DNA of 64,000 bases from Amycolatopsis circi (lineage in GTDB: Bacteria > Actinomycetota > Actinomycetes > Mycobacteriales > Pseudonocardiaceae), in contig NZ_PQIA01000025.1 of NCBI RefSeq assembly GCF_003385235.1, forward strand, positions 1 through 64,000, written 5' to 3'. Both the position numbers and the translations under genes were made by a program. Below are positions 26,190-35,003 of this stretch, piece by piece. Position 1 is the first letter of the stretch, and each line of letters opens with the position of its first letter. A model generated the notes under the pieces. The model saw only the letters and a program-made list of their open reading frames with translations. It had not been told where the DNA came from and ran no database searches.

Positions 26190-27038
26190 GTGACCGAAAA
26201 GCCCGACGCCGCGCCGAAAGCACCGGAAGGCGTCGATGTCGAGAAACCCTCGGCCGCGCGGGTCTACGACTGGTACCTGGGCGGCAAACAGAACTGGGCG
26301 GTGGACCGGGAATTCGGCCGCAAGGTCGAGAAGATGTGGTCGCTCGCGCGGCCCGGCGCGAAGCAGAACCGCGAGTTCATGAACCGCGTCGTGCGAGCCG
26401 CGCTGGACGCGGGCATCCGCCAGTTCCTCGACCTCGGCTCCGGCGTGCCGACCGCGGGCAACGTGCACGAGGTGGTCGAGGCCGCGCTCGGCGACGACGA
26501 CGAGGCCACCGTGGTTTACGTCGACTACGAGCCGGTGGCCGTGGCGCACGCGACGCTGATCCTCGAAGACGAGGCGGCCACCGACTGGGCCGGCATCGTC
26601 CAGGCCGACCTGCGCGACCCGCGGGCCGTGCTGAGCGACCCGCGCACCCGCGAGCTGATCGACTTCGACAAGCCGGTGTGCGTGATGCTGATGGCGGTGC
26701 TGCACTTCGTCGGCCCGGACGACGATCCGGACGCCATCGTGCGCGCCTACCGGGACAAGCTCGTGTCCGGCAGCTGGCTGGCGATCTCGCAGATGAGCGA
26801 GGGCGACGGGAGCGGTCCGGCGCTGGAGGGGCTGCGCTGGTTCGTCGAGCAGTACCGCAAGACGAGCAACCCGATGTGGCTGCGCGACCGCGAGGAGATC
26901 GAGCCGTTCTTCGGCGGCTGGCCGCTGCTGGAACCGGGGATCACGCATCTGCCGGACTGGCGGCCGGAGCGCGAGCTGAACGCGGTCGAGGCGGAGGCCC
27001 GCCCGTTCGCGTGGTGCGCGGTGGCGCGCAAGCCGTGA
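26190..27038 (+). CDS. SAM-dependent methyltransferase, DUF574 type, copy 1
   Basis: This 282-aa protein starts at GTG 26190 behind GAGGGGAG. Family marks are ARVYDWYLGGKQNWAVDRE near the N-terminus, the SAM-binding loop FLDLGSGVPTAGNVHE and the C-terminal FFGGWPLLEPG. The DUF574 (Methyltransf_19) family is expanded in actinomycetes and mostly uncharacterised. The next gene is a paralogue overlapping by 4 nt. This copy has a slightly longer segment (GDDDEATVV) after the SAM loop. Confidence 0.87.
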   Translation: MTEKPDAAPKAPEGVDVEKPSAARVYDWYLGGKQNWAVDREFGRKVEKMWSLARPGAKQNREFMNRVVRAALDAGIRQFLDLGSGVPTAGNVHEVVEAALGDDDEATVVYVDYEPVAVAHATLILEDEAATDWAGIVQADLRDPRAVLSDPRTRELIDFDKPVCVMLMAVLHFVGPDDDPDAIVRAYRDKLVSGSWLAISQMSEGDGSGPALEGLRWFVEQYRKTSNPMWLRDREEIEPFFGGWPLLEPGITHLPDWRPERELNAVEAEARPFAWCAVARKP

Positions 27039-27862
27039 CCGCGCCTGACGCGCCGCGGGGCGTGGACGTCGACAAGCCGTCCGCGGCGCGGATCTACGAC
27101 TGGTACCTCGGCGGCACCCAGAACTGGGCGGTGGACCGGGAATTCGGCCGCCGCGTCGAGAAGGTGTGGCCGCTGATCCGGCCGATGTCGCGGGAGAACC
27201 GGGCGTTCATGAACCGGGTCGTCCGGGCCGCGCTCGACGCGGGGATCCGGCAGTTCGTCGACCTCGGGTCGGGTGTGCCGAGCGCCGGCAACGTGCACGA
27301 GATCGTGCGCGACCACCTGCCCGCGACGGTCGTGTACGTCGACTACGAACCGGTGGCCGCGGCCCATTCGCGGGTGATCCTCGAAGACGAGAACGCGACT
27401 GAGTGGGCCGGGATCGTGGAGCGCGACATCCGCGATCCGGAGGCGATTTTCGCCGACGAGGTCACCCAGGAGCTGATCGACTGGTCGCATCCGGTGTGCC
27501 TGCTGATGATCACCGTGCTGCACTTCCTCGGCCCCGGCGACCGGCCGGACGAGCTAGTCGCGACCTACCGCGACCAGCTCGCGCCCGGTTCGTGGCTGGC
27601 CGTCACGCACGGCACCTGCCGGGACGACGCGCCGCCGGAGCGGGCCGCCGAAGTCCGCGCGTTCGTCGACGCGTACCGGGACACGTCGAACCCGGCGTAC
27701 CTGCGCTCCGACGACGAGATCCGGCCGTTCTTCGGCGGCTGGCCGCTGCTGGAGCCGGGGATGAGCGCGCTGCCGGACTGGCGGCCGGACGAAGCGGTGA
27801 CGGAGTTCGCCGCCGAGGTCCGGCCGTTCGGCTGGGGTGCCGTAGCGCAGAAACCGTCGTGA
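27035..27862 (+). CDS. SAM-dependent methyltransferase, DUF574 type, copy 2
   Basis: This 275-aa tandem paralogue of the preceding gene starts at GTG 27035 (GTGA overlap). It shares ARIYDWYLGGTQNWAVDRE, FVDLGSGVPSAGNVHE and FFGGWPLLEPG, and is close along its whole length, so a local duplication is likely. Coupled translation suggests the two act together, perhaps as a heterodimer, which is inference. Its stop codon lies inside the left arm of a palindrome before lon. Confidence 0.87.
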   Translation: MTAPDAPRGVDVDKPSAARIYDWYLGGTQNWAVDREFGRRVEKVWPLIRPMSRENRAFMNRVVRAALDAGIRQFVDLGSGVPSAGNVHEIVRDHLPATVVYVDYEPVAAAHSRVILEDENATEWAGIVERDIRDPEAIFADEVTQELIDWSHPVCLLMITVLHFLGPGDRPDELVATYRDQLAPGSWLAVTHGTCRDDAPPERAAEVRAFVDAYRDTSNPAYLRSDDEIRPFFGGWPLLEPGMSALPDWRPDEAVTEFAAEVRPFGWGAVAQKPS

Positions 27863-27900
27863 GTGGCGATGACGGTTCTAACCGGCAACGCCACTCACGA
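27857..27900. repeat. Palindrome overlapping the end of the methyltransferase gene
   Basis: Outer arms TCGTGAGTGGCG (27857-27868) and CGCCACTCACGA (27889-27900) enclose a second dyad CGGTT-CT-AACCG (27873-27884). It differs in sequence from the convergent-junction palindromes and lies between co-directional genes, so it may terminate methyltransferase transcription before lon. Confidence 0.8.
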
Positions 27901-27956
27901 CCCCTGACTTCTCTCCCAGCGAACACTCCCTGGGAAACAAACCCACCCTTCGGAGA

Positions 27957-27977
27957 GTTGAGCACCTTAGACTCAAC
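27957..27977 (+). promoter_or_regulatory. HAIR-like operator (HspR box) upstream of lon
   Basis: Half-sites GTTGAGC and ACTCAAC are separated by exactly 7 nt, 17 nt before the lon start. The published HspR box (HAIR) consensus is CTTGAGT-N7-ACTCAAG, so the core TTGAG/CTCAA and spacing match, with differences at the outer bases and one inner base. HspR control of lon is known in Streptomyces. Confidence 0.75.
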
Positions 27978-27994
27978 TTATTCGAGGAGTGCAC

Positions 27995-30397
27995 ATGACC
28001 GACCCCCGCCTCCTGCCCGTCCTCCCGCTCGATGACGACGTCGTGCTGCCGGGCATGGTGGTCCCGCTCGACCTCGGCGACGCAGAGACCCGGGCCGCAG
28101 TGGAGTCCGCACAGGCCAAGTCCCCCGCGACCGCGTCGTTCCCCGGCATCCGCTCGGGCGCGGCGAGCAAGGCCGAAGTCCTGATCGTCCCGCGCGTGCA
28201 CGGCGAGTACGCCGAACTGGGCACTGTCGCGACCGTCGAACGGATAGGCCGCGTTCCCGGCGGCAAGTCCGCGGTGCTGTTGCGCGGCACCTCGCGCGCT
28301 GTCGTCGGCCGGATCGCCGACGGCCCCGGCGCGGCCCGCTGGGTGCACGCCGACGCCGCTGAGGAAACTTCCGACGACCGCACCGCGCAGCTCGCCGCGG
28401 AGTACAAGGCCGTGGTCATCTCCGTGCTGCAGCAACGCGGCGGCTGGCAGATGATCGACGCCGTCCAGCAGGTCGAGGAGCCTTCCGCGATCGCCGACCT
28501 GGCCGGCAACGCGCCGTACCTGTCCACCGACCAGAAGCTGGAACTGCTGAGCGCGCTCGACATCAGCGTCCGGCTGGAGAAGGCCCTCGAGTGGAGCCGG
28601 GACTACCTGGCCGAGCTGGAGGTCACCGAGACCATCCGCAAGGACGTCGCCGACGGGATGGAGAAGCAGCAGAAGGAATTCCTGCTGCGCCGCCAGCTCG
28701 AAGCGATCCGCAAGGAACTGGGCGAACTCGACGGCACCGCCGCCGACGACGACTACCGCGCCCGCGTGGAAGCCGCCGACCTGCCCGACGAGGTGCGCAA
28801 GGCCGCGCTGGCCGAGGTCGACAAGCTGGAGCGGACGTCCGAGCAGTCGCCGGAAGGCGGCTGGATCCGGACCTGGCTCGACACGGTGCTGGAGCTGCCG
28901 TGGAATGAGCGGACCGAGGACGTCTACGACATCGCCGCCGCGCGGGCCGTGCTCGACGCGGACCACGCGGGCCTGGACGACGTCAAGGAACGGATCATCG
29001 AGTACTTGGCCGTGCGCAAGCGCCGCGCGGAATCGGGTCTCGGCCCGGTCGGCGGACGGCGTTCCGGCGCCGTGCTCGCGCTCGCCGGTCCTCCCGGGGT
29101 CGGCAAGACGTCGCTGGGCGAGTCGGTGGCGAAGGCGATGGGACGCAAGTTCGTGCGCGTCGCGCTGGGCGGCATCCGGGACGAGGCGGAAATCCGCGGC
29201 CACCGCCGGACGTACGTCGGCGCGCTGCCGGGCCGGATCGTGCGGGCGATCAAGGAAGCCGGTTCGATGAACCCGGTCGTGCTGCTCGACGAGATCGACA
29301 AGGTCGGAGCCGACTACCGCGGCGACCCGACGGCCGCGCTGCTCGAAGTGCTGGACCCGGAACAGAACCACACGTTCCGCGACCACTACCTCGAGGTCGA
29401 GCTGGATCTGTCCGATGTGGTCTTCCTGGCGACGGCCAACGCGCTGGAAACCATCCCCGGCCCGCTGCTGGACCGGATGGAACTGGTGACGCTGGACGGT
29501 TACACCGAGCACGAAAAGGTCACCATCGCGCGGGACCACCTGCTCCCCCGCGAACTGGAGCGAGCCGGTCTGGCGTCCGGCGACGTGGTGCTGACCGACG
29601 ACGCGTTCAGCCGGATCGCCGCCGAGTACACCCGCGAGGCCGGGGTGCGCGACGCGAACCGGACGATCGCGAAGGTGCTGCGGAAGATCGCGACGAAGGT
29701 GGCTTTGGGTTCGGTCTCGCTGCCGCTGTCGGTGTCCGCTGCGGACCTGGAGACCTACCTCGGCCGCCCGCGGCACGTGCCGGAATCCTCGCTGCCGACG
29801 GCGACCCAACGGACGTCTTTGCCAGGCGTGGCAACGGGTTTGGCGGTCACCGGCGCTGGCGGGGACGTGCTGTACATCGAGGCGTCGCTGGCCGATCCGG
29901 AGAGCGGGGCCTCGGGCCTGCAGCTGACCGGGCAGCTGGGTGACGTGATGAAGGAGTCGGTGCAGATCGCGCTGTCGTACCTGCGCTCGCACGGTGCGGA
30001 GCTGGAACTGCCGGTGGGAGACCTGCGAGAGCGGGGAATCCACGTGCACGTCCCAGCGGGCGCGGTGCCGAAGGACGGGCCTTCAGCGGGCGTCACGATG
30101 ACGACGGCGCTGGCGTCGCTGCTGTCGGGCCGGGTGGTCCGAGCTGATGTGGCGATGACCGGCGAGGTTTCGCTGACTGGCCGAGTCTTGCCGATCGGCG
30201 GGGTGAAGCAGAAGCTGCTGGCCGCGCACCGGGCGGGGATGAAGACGGTGATCATCCCGCAGCGGAACGAGCCGGATCTGGATGACGTGCCTGCTGAGGT
30301 TTTGTCGCAGCTGGAGGTGCATGCGGTGGCTAATGTGCGGGAGGTGCTGGAGTTGGCGCTGACTCCGGCTTCCGCTGCGGTTCCGCAGGCGGCCTGA
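27995..30397 (+). CDS. lon: ATP-dependent Lon protease
   Basis: This 800-aa LonA protease starts at ATG 27995, 5 nt after GAGGAG. It has an N-terminal substrate domain (1-200), coiled coil (about 200-245), AAA+ module with Walker A GPPGVGKT (365-372) and Walker B VVLLDEID (428-435), and a protease domain with the Ser-Lys dyad Ser697 (KDGPSAG) and Lys740 (GGVKQK). It degrades misfolded and regulatory proteins in the cytoplasm. A HAIR-like operator precedes it, implying heat-shock control by HspR. The 3' end meets a convergent gene across a palindrome. Confidence 0.97.
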   Translation: MTDPRLLPVLPLDDDVVLPGMVVPLDLGDAETRAAVESAQAKSPATASFPGIRSGAASKAEVLIVPRVHGEYAELGTVATVERIGRVPGGKSAVLLRGTSRAVVGRIADGPGAARWVHADAAEETSDDRTAQLAAEYKAVVISVLQQRGGWQMIDAVQQVEEPSAIADLAGNAPYLSTDQKLELLSALDISVRLEKALEWSRDYLAELEVTETIRKDVADGMEKQQKEFLLRRQLEAIRKELGELDGTAADDDYRARVEAADLPDEVRKAALAEVDKLERTSEQSPEGGWIRTWLDTVLELPWNERTEDVYDIAAARAVLDADHAGLDDVKERIIEYLAVRKRRAESGLGPVGGRRSGAVLALAGPPGVGKTSLGESVAKAMGRKFVRVALGGIRDEAEIRGHRRTYVGALPGRIVRAIKEAGSMNPVVLLDEIDKVGADYRGDPTAALLEVLDPEQNHTFRDHYLEVELDLSDVVFLATANALETIPGPLLDRMELVTLDGYTEHEKVTIARDHLLPRELERAGLASGDVVLTDDAFSRIAAEYTREAGVRDANRTIAKVLRKIATKVALGSVSLPLSVSAADLETYLGRPRHVPESSLPTATQRTSLPGVATGLAVTGAGGDVLYIEASLADPESGASGLQLTGQLGDVMKESVQIALSYLRSHGAELELPVGDLRERGIHVHVPAGAVPKDGPSAGVTMTTALASLLSGRVVRADVAMTGEVSLTGRVLPIGGVKQKLLAAHRAGMKTVIIPQRNEPDLDDVPAEVLSQLEVHAVANVREVLELALTPASAAVPQAA

Positions 30398-30405
30398 CCG
30401 TAGAT

Positions 30406-30456
30406 CCGTGAAGGACTCCTTGAGGGAATCAGATTCCCTCAAGGAGTCCTTCACGG
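30406..30456. repeat. Convergent-junction palindrome P2
   Basis: A perfect 24-bp inverted repeat (30406-30429 against 30433-30456) with a 3-nt loop fills nearly all the gap between lon and the convergent gene. The arm begins CCGTGAAGGACTCC. It is closest in sequence to P4. Confidence 0.9.
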
Positions 30457-30460
30457 CACG

Positions 30461-31108
30461 TCAGGAGAAGTCGACCTTCTCCCATGCGAAGCCTTCCACC
30501 CACGAAGAGTCCTCTGCCGCGAAGCCGGTGAACGCGGTCACCACCTCCGCCAGGCTTCCGGCCTCCGTGCGGTAATGCCGCTCCGGCGACCCGTCCCGGC
30601 GCTCCAGTGCGAACTTCCCCTTCGGTGCCGCGGCAAACTTTCCTTGTCCAATTTGGACATAGCAGTCGCCGCGTTCCAAGACGGCGTACCAATTCTTCGC
30701 CGACAACCGTCCCAGCGCCGCTTTGATGCCCGCCGCGTCGGGGTTTTCCACCCGGGAGCCGTCGCACATGGTCAGGTCCAGCACGTTCGGCCGATGCACC
30801 TCGCCGCTCTGCGGATTGAACACCGTCAGGGCGTGTTTTCGGGCCAGGTCAAGGACAACGCGCGTCACCACGGCCGCGCGCGAGTGTTGCATCGCCAGTA
30901 CCGCACCATCGCCCGAGCGCTCGATCGCCGCGTTCCACGGGGATTCTTCGGGATCCTCGGCCTCGTACAGCTCCGTGTACTTCGCGGTCAGGTCGCGGTA
31001 GAACCCGTCAAGCGACGAGTCAGCCGGGCCCGCGCCTTCGCACAGACTGGCGTAGCGGGCTTGCGGATCATCGGCGTCGCCAGCCCAGACCCCCAGGTCA
31101 TAGCTCAC
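30461..31108 (-). CDS. Conserved-looking hypothetical protein
   Basis: This 215-aa soluble protein starts MSYDLGVWAGDADDPQ and has no signal or membrane segment. It is rich in Trp and acidic residues, with a mixed alpha/beta composition. I do not recognise a domain. Similar MSYDL- openings occur in uncharacterised actinomycete proteins, some near toxin-immunity loci, but that is only a weak resemblance. It lies 19 nt downstream of rfbA and may be co-transcribed with it. Confidence 0.75.
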   Translation of the reverse strand: MSYDLGVWAGDADDPQARYASLCEGAGPADSSLDGFYRDLTAKYTELYEAEDPEESPWNAAIERSGDGAVLAMQHSRAAVVTRVVLDLARKHALTVFNPQSGEVHRPNVLDLTMCDGSRVENPDAAGIKAALGRLSAKNWYAVLERGDCYVQIGQGKFAAAPKGKFALERRDGSPERHYRTEAGSLAEVVTAFTGFAAEDSSWVEGFAWEKVDFS

Positions 31109-31127
31109 AATTCCCCTCCAGAAGGAA

Positions 31128-32009
31128 TCAGCCTTGCGCCCCGGCGAGCAGGGCCACGTTCATCACGTACTCGCCATACCCCGATTTGGCCAGTTTGGTG
31201 CCCAGCGCGTGGCATTCGTCCGCGCTGATGAAGCCCATCTTCAGCGCGACCTCTTCCAGACACGCGATCCGCACGCCGGTCCGGTGCTCCAGCACCTGCA
31301 CGAACTGACCGGCCTCCAGCAGCGAGTCGTGCGTGCCGGTGTCGAGCCACGCGAACCCGCGGCTCAGCTCGATCAGTTTGGCGCGGTCGCGGCTCAGGTA
31401 GGAGAGGTTGACGTCGGTGATCTCCAGCTCGCCGCGCGCCGAGGGCTTCAGGTTGCGGGAGATGTCGACGACCTCGTTGTCGTAGAAGTACAGCCCGGTG
31501 ATCGCGTTGTTGGACCGCGGTTTCTCGGGCTTTTCCTCAATGGACAGCAGGGTGCCGTTCTCGTCGACCTCGCCGACGCCGTAGCGCTCGGGGTCCTTGA
31601 CCTGGTAGCCGAACAGGACGCAGCCGTCGAGGTCGGTCGCCGCGGTGCGCAGGGTCGTGGAGAAGCCTTGGCCGTAGAAGATGTTGTCGCCGAGGACCAG
31701 CGCGACCGAATCGTCGCCGACGAAGTCCGCGCCGATCACGAACGCTTCGGCGAGACCGTTCGGGCTCGGCTGTTCCGCGAACGAGAAGGACAGCCCGAAC
31801 TGGCTGCCGTCGCCGAGCAGGCGGCGGAAGTTCGGCAGGTCCGCCGGCGTCGAGATGATCAGGATCTCCCGGATCCCGGCCAGCATGAGCACCGAGATCG
31901 GGTAGTAGATCATCGGTTTGTCGTAGACCGGCAGCAGCTGCTTCGACACGGCCTGCGTGATCGGATGCAGACGGGTTCCGCTGCCTCCGGCGAGCACGAT
32001 GCCCTTCAC
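31128..32009 (-). CDS. rfbA: Glucose-1-phosphate thymidylyltransferase
   Basis: This 293-aa RmlA has the nucleotidyltransferase motif [10 protein letters not shown] (7-16), the KPMIYYP segment and [19 protein letters not shown]. It makes dTDP-glucose from dTTP and glucose-1-phosphate, the first step toward dTDP-rhamnose and many deoxysugars. The other rml genes are not adjacent; an RmlC-like gene is in the polysaccharide locus 21 kb away. Length matches the family. Confidence 0.95.
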   Translation of the reverse strand: MKGIVLAGGSGTRLHPITQAVSKQLLPVYDKPMIYYPISVLMLAGIREILIISTPADLPNFRRLLGDGSQFGLSFSFAEQPSPNGLAEAFVIGADFVGDDSVALVLGDNIFYGQGFSTTLRTAATDLDGCVLFGYQVKDPERYGVGEVDENGTLLSIEEKPEKPRSNNAITGLYFYDNEVVDISRNLKPSARGELEITDVNLSYLSRDRAKLIELSRGFAWLDTGTHDSLLEAGQFVQVLEHRTGVRIACLEEVALKMGFISADECHALGTKLAKSGYGEYVMNVALLAGAQG

Positions 32010-32083
32010 AGCCCCTCCTCACGTGCGGTGGTGGTGTTCACCGTACCGAGTGAGCGTCGAGGCCGTCTGGGGCTTCCCTCAAC

Positions 32084-33232
32084 TCAGAACGCCGGCCCTT
32101 TGCCGAAATACGCCTGGCAGCCGTTCGCGTACTCGGTGGCGATCTCCAGCACGTTCTTCCCGCCGTCGACCGGCAGCACCGTGGACGAATAGTTGGGGCA
32201 GTAGTTGTTGTAGATGCCGCTGATGTGCACCGGCGCGGGGAGTTCGTACCAGTTCCCGGCGCCGAAGTTGTCGTTGGCCAGCAGCGTCTGCCCGTTTCCG
32301 GACACCGGGGCGCCGTCGGCCGTCGTGTAGATCTGGCCGACCATCACCAGCCGCACGCCGTTCGGGCCGCCGGGGAACAGGGTGGTGGTCTGGGCGTGCT
32401 GGAAGTAGTTGCCGCTCGCGGTGTTCACGCGGGTGCCGGGATCGGCCGGGTCGCCCCAGTTCGCGCCGTCGGCGGAGATTTTGTAGTACGGGTCGCAGTA
32501 GCGGTCGCGGTAGTTGCAGATCTCGTAGCCGAACCAGTACCGGCCGTCGGGCAGCCTGCGGATGTTCGGCATGCCCGGACGCACCCGGGACGGTTCGATG
32601 GCCATCGTGAGCTGCTTGGTGCCCCAGTTGACCCCATCGGTCGAGGCGACGCGGTTGAGCACCTGGCCGTACTTCGGCGCCTGCGTTTCGTCGGCGTAGT
32701 GCAGCCAGAGCGTGCCGCCGGCGTCCACAGTGAACTCCGGCTCCCAGATGCCGTCGTGGTTGTGCGAGAGCGCGGCTTCGGACAGGTACTGCCAGTTGCG
32801 TCCGCCGTCGCGGCTCGCCCACACCTTGATGCCCATCCGGCGCTGCGGGCCGGAGTCCTGCCGGTAGGTCGCCGCCCAGAGCAGCGTGCCCGCCCGCATC
32901 CGGCCGACCCGCTGCGGCAGTTCGTAGAGGGTTCCGCAGCATTGGCCGAACTTGGCGTCGGGGTCGCGGATCTCGCTGATCTGGTGGAAGCTCTCGCCCT
33001 CGTCGGTGCTTTCGAGGATCGGCGCGAACCGGCCGTTGCCGTCCTCGCTGGTCAGCGCCGCGATGATGTTCCCGCGCCCGAACGGCGAGTACTCCAGCCG
33101 CACCAGCCGCGGGTACGAGCCGAAACCGGGTACGAGCAGCTTCTTGCCCGCTGCCTCCGCGACCGGCGCGAGCACGGTCGCGAGGACCGCCAGCGAGGTG
33201 AGGAAGGCCAGCACGGGAGTCCAGCGGCGCAT
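32084..33232 (-). CDS. Secreted sialidase-fold (BNR/Asp-box) protein
   Basis: This 382-aa protein has a signal peptide (hydrophobic 7-27, cleavage near AEA-AG). Asp-box-like repeats are visible as STDEGESF, SRDGGRNW, STDGVNW and SADGANW, typical of a six-bladed sialidase-type propeller. Six or more cysteines suggest disulfides outside the cell. The sialidase RIP/Arg triad was not located, so glycan binding or another hydrolase activity is equally possible. It is upstream of and co-directional with rfbA. Confidence 0.82.
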   Translation of the reverse strand: MRRWTPVLAFLTSLAVLATVLAPVAEAAGKKLLVPGFGSYPRLVRLEYSPFGRGNIIAALTSEDGNGRFAPILESTDEGESFHQISEIRDPDAKFGQCCGTLYELPQRVGRMRAGTLLWAATYRQDSGPQRRMGIKVWASRDGGRNWQYLSEAALSHNHDGIWEPEFTVDAGGTLWLHYADETQAPKYGQVLNRVASTDGVNWGTKQLTMAIEPSRVRPGMPNIRRLPDGRYWFGYEICNYRDRYCDPYYKISADGANWGDPADPGTRVNTASGNYFQHAQTTTLFPGGPNGVRLVMVGQIYTTADGAPVSGNGQTLLANDNFGAGNWYELPAPVHISGIYNNYCPNYSSTVLPVDGGKNVLEIATEYANGCQAYFGKGPAF

Positions 33233-33441
33233 CCAGAAACTCCTCTCACGACTCTCACGACCAGACGCGCGATTACACCACGTGGTCGCCTCGACACCAT
33301 CGATTTCGCCTGGTCACCCGCGTGATTCCACCCCTTCGAGGAGATCGCTGGGCTGTTCAGGGACACCCGCCGCGTAACGACCGGGCGGAGCGTGACGAAA
33401 GATCATCCGGAGGCCCCGTCGGGGCCCGCTAGGGGGGAACC

Positions 33442-34140
33442 ATGCGCCGCGCCATCGGGCGTCTAGCCGCTGTCTGCGCGGTGGTGGCGTTCGCTGCCTC
33501 GTGCTCGCTGCAGCCGTCCGGCATCGGGGCGATCGTGCGCCCGCTGCCGGAGGAGCCCAGCCACGTCCCCGCGCCGGTGCTCCCGCCGCCGGAGCTGGAC
33601 GAGCCCCGGTTCGTCGACGCTCCGACCGAAGCCCACCAGGGCAAGGGCAACGCGACAGTGCCGCTGAACTGGCCTTCCGGCGTCGCGGGCTTCCTCAAGT
33701 TCGACTGTCCGAAGTGCGACGGCCACATCGCCGTGAAGACGGACGGGACGGAAAGCTTGCTGGTCAACGCCAGCGACCCCTACCACGGGACGGCCTGGTT
33801 CAACGTCTCGCTCGGCGGCAAGTGGGTGCACAAACTGGACATCACCGCGGACGCCGCCTGGACCGCGACGATCACCGACTACCGCGGCCTGCCGAGCGTC
33901 GAAGCAGGCAAACCGCACAGCGCACACGGGGACGCGGTGCTGGCGATCCCGGCGGGCATGACGCGCGGGAAGTTCACGACGAACTCGCGGGGCCACACCG
34001 GGGTCTGGACTTTGTGCGACGGGAGGCTCGACCTGGTGGTGAACCAGCTCATTCCGTATGACGGGGAGTTTCCGCTGCACGGGCAGGCGTTCGTGGCGGT
34101 GGAGGCTTATGACGGGGATTGGACTTTCACCGCCTCGTGA
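33442..34140 (+). CDS. Putative lipoprotein, unknown function
   Basis: This 232-aa protein has a lipobox ending FAASC (Cys21). A Pro-rich spacer (about 30-55) precedes a beta-rich domain with FDCPKCDGHIAVKTDG (a CxxC pair) and WTLCDG. The fold resembles small extracytoplasmic beta-sandwich domains, but no family is recognised. It converges on the YajQ gene with a GC-rich hairpin between the stops. Confidence 0.8.
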   Translation: MRRAIGRLAAVCAVVAFAASCSLQPSGIGAIVRPLPEEPSHVPAPVLPPPELDEPRFVDAPTEAHQGKGNATVPLNWPSGVAGFLKFDCPKCDGHIAVKTDGTESLLVNASDPYHGTAWFNVSLGGKWVHKLDITADAAWTATITDYRGLPSVEAGKPHSAHGDAVLAIPAGMTRGKFTTNSRGHTGVWTLCDGRLDLVVNQLIPYDGEFPLHGQAFVAVEAYDGDWTFTAS

Positions 34141-34146
34141 GGCGGT

Positions 34147-34178
34147 GGCGCTGCGGACACCCGGGCGCCCGCAGCGCC
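34147..34178. terminator. Bidirectional-type hairpin between convergent genes
   Basis: GGCGCTGCGG (34147-34156) pairs with CCGCAGCGCC (34169-34178) across a 12-nt loop, between the lipoprotein and YajQ stops. There is no T-run. Confidence 0.6.
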
Positions 34179-34184
34179 GACAGC

Positions 34185-34676
34185 TCACCGGTAGTTGGTG
34201 AACTGCAGAGCGATCTCGAAGTCCTTGCCCTTCAGCAACGAGATCACCTCCTGCAGCTGGTCCTTCTTCTTGCCCGACACCCGCAGCTGGTCGCCCTGGA
34301 TCTGGGCCTGTACGCCCTTCGGGCCCTCGTCTCGGATGAACTTCGCGATCTGCTTCGCCTTGTCCGACGCGATGCCCTGCAGGATCTTGCCGCTGATCTT
34401 GTAAATTTTGCCGGAGATCGCGGGCTCGCCTGCCTCGAAGGCCTTCAGCGAGATGTTCCGCTTGATCAGCTTCTCCTTGAAGACCTCCACCGCCGCGAGG
34501 GCGCGCTCTTCGGTCTCCGACTCGATCGCGATGGCTTCCTCGCCGGACCAGCTGATGCCGGTTCCGGTGCCGCGGAAGTCGAACCGCGTGCCGAGTTCCT
34601 TGCTGGCCTGGTTCAGCGCGTTGTCCACCTCCTGGCGGTCGACCTTGCTCACCACGTCGAAAGAGGGATCCGCCAC
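34185..34676 (-). CDS. YajQ-family nucleotide-binding protein
   Basis: This 163-aa protein has [20 protein letters not shown] at the N-terminus, [20 protein letters not shown] in the middle and a two-domain YajQ layout. YajQ proteins bind nucleotides; some bind c-di-GMP and act with transcription factors. With the EAL protein in the same window a c-di-GMP link is possible but not shown. Full family length. Confidence 0.93.
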   Translation of the reverse strand: MADPSFDVVSKVDRQEVDNALNQASKELGTRFDFRGTGTGISWSGEEAIAIESETEERALAAVEVFKEKLIKRNISLKAFEAGEPAISGKIYKISGKILQGIASDKAKQIAKFIRDEGPKGVQAQIQGDQLRVSGKKKDQLQEVISLLKGKDFEIALQFTNYR

Positions 34677-34794
34677 GTGTTCTCACACCTTGTCTCAGCT
34701 CGTCAGGGACCACCAGGGTAGCGCCGGGGCATCCCGGTTGACCGGCCGTCCGGACCGTTGGGTATCCTTCTTCCCGGCCGGTTCGCCCGGCCAT

Positions 34795-34876
34795 GGCAGG
34801 TTACCCAAGCGGCCAAAGGGATCTGACTGTAAATCAGACGGCTCAGCCTTCGGGGGTTCGAATCCCTCACCTGCCA
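34795..34876 (+). tRNA. tRNA-Tyr (GTA)
   Basis: An 82-nt class II tRNA with acceptor GGCAGGT/ACCTGCC, anticodon stem CTGAC...ATCAG with GTA and a variable arm (GGCTCAGCCTTC). No CCA is encoded. Its 3' half (34827 onward) is the attachment site of the downstream element. Confidence 0.96.
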
Positions 34877-34880
34877 CACC
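34827..34880 (+). repeat. attL: 54-bp direct repeat in tRNA-Tyr
   Basis: Positions 34827-34880 (anticodon to 4 nt past the tRNA) are identical to 38761-38814. The integrase remnant lies immediately inside and reads toward the tRNA, the usual arrangement for actinomycete integrative elements. Integration restores the intact tRNA. Confidence 0.93.
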
Positions 34881-34884
34881 AGCC

Positions 34885-34929
34885 AAATCACCCCCGTGAC
34901 CAGCACGAACCGGTCACGGGGGTGATTTT
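34885..34929 (+). terminator. Terminator after tRNA-Tyr, carried by the element
   Basis: AAATCACCCCCGTGACC (34885-34901) pairs with GGTCACGGGGGTGATTT (34912-34928), followed by T-rich sequence. It lies just inside attL and resembles the hairpin just outside attR. Confidence 0.8.
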
Positions 34930-35003
34930 GTGTTGTGCGGTTGTGTGCAGGCATGTGCAGCCGGTTCCGGCTGTCCGCCCCACATGCGCCCCACAGCCGC
35001 GCC

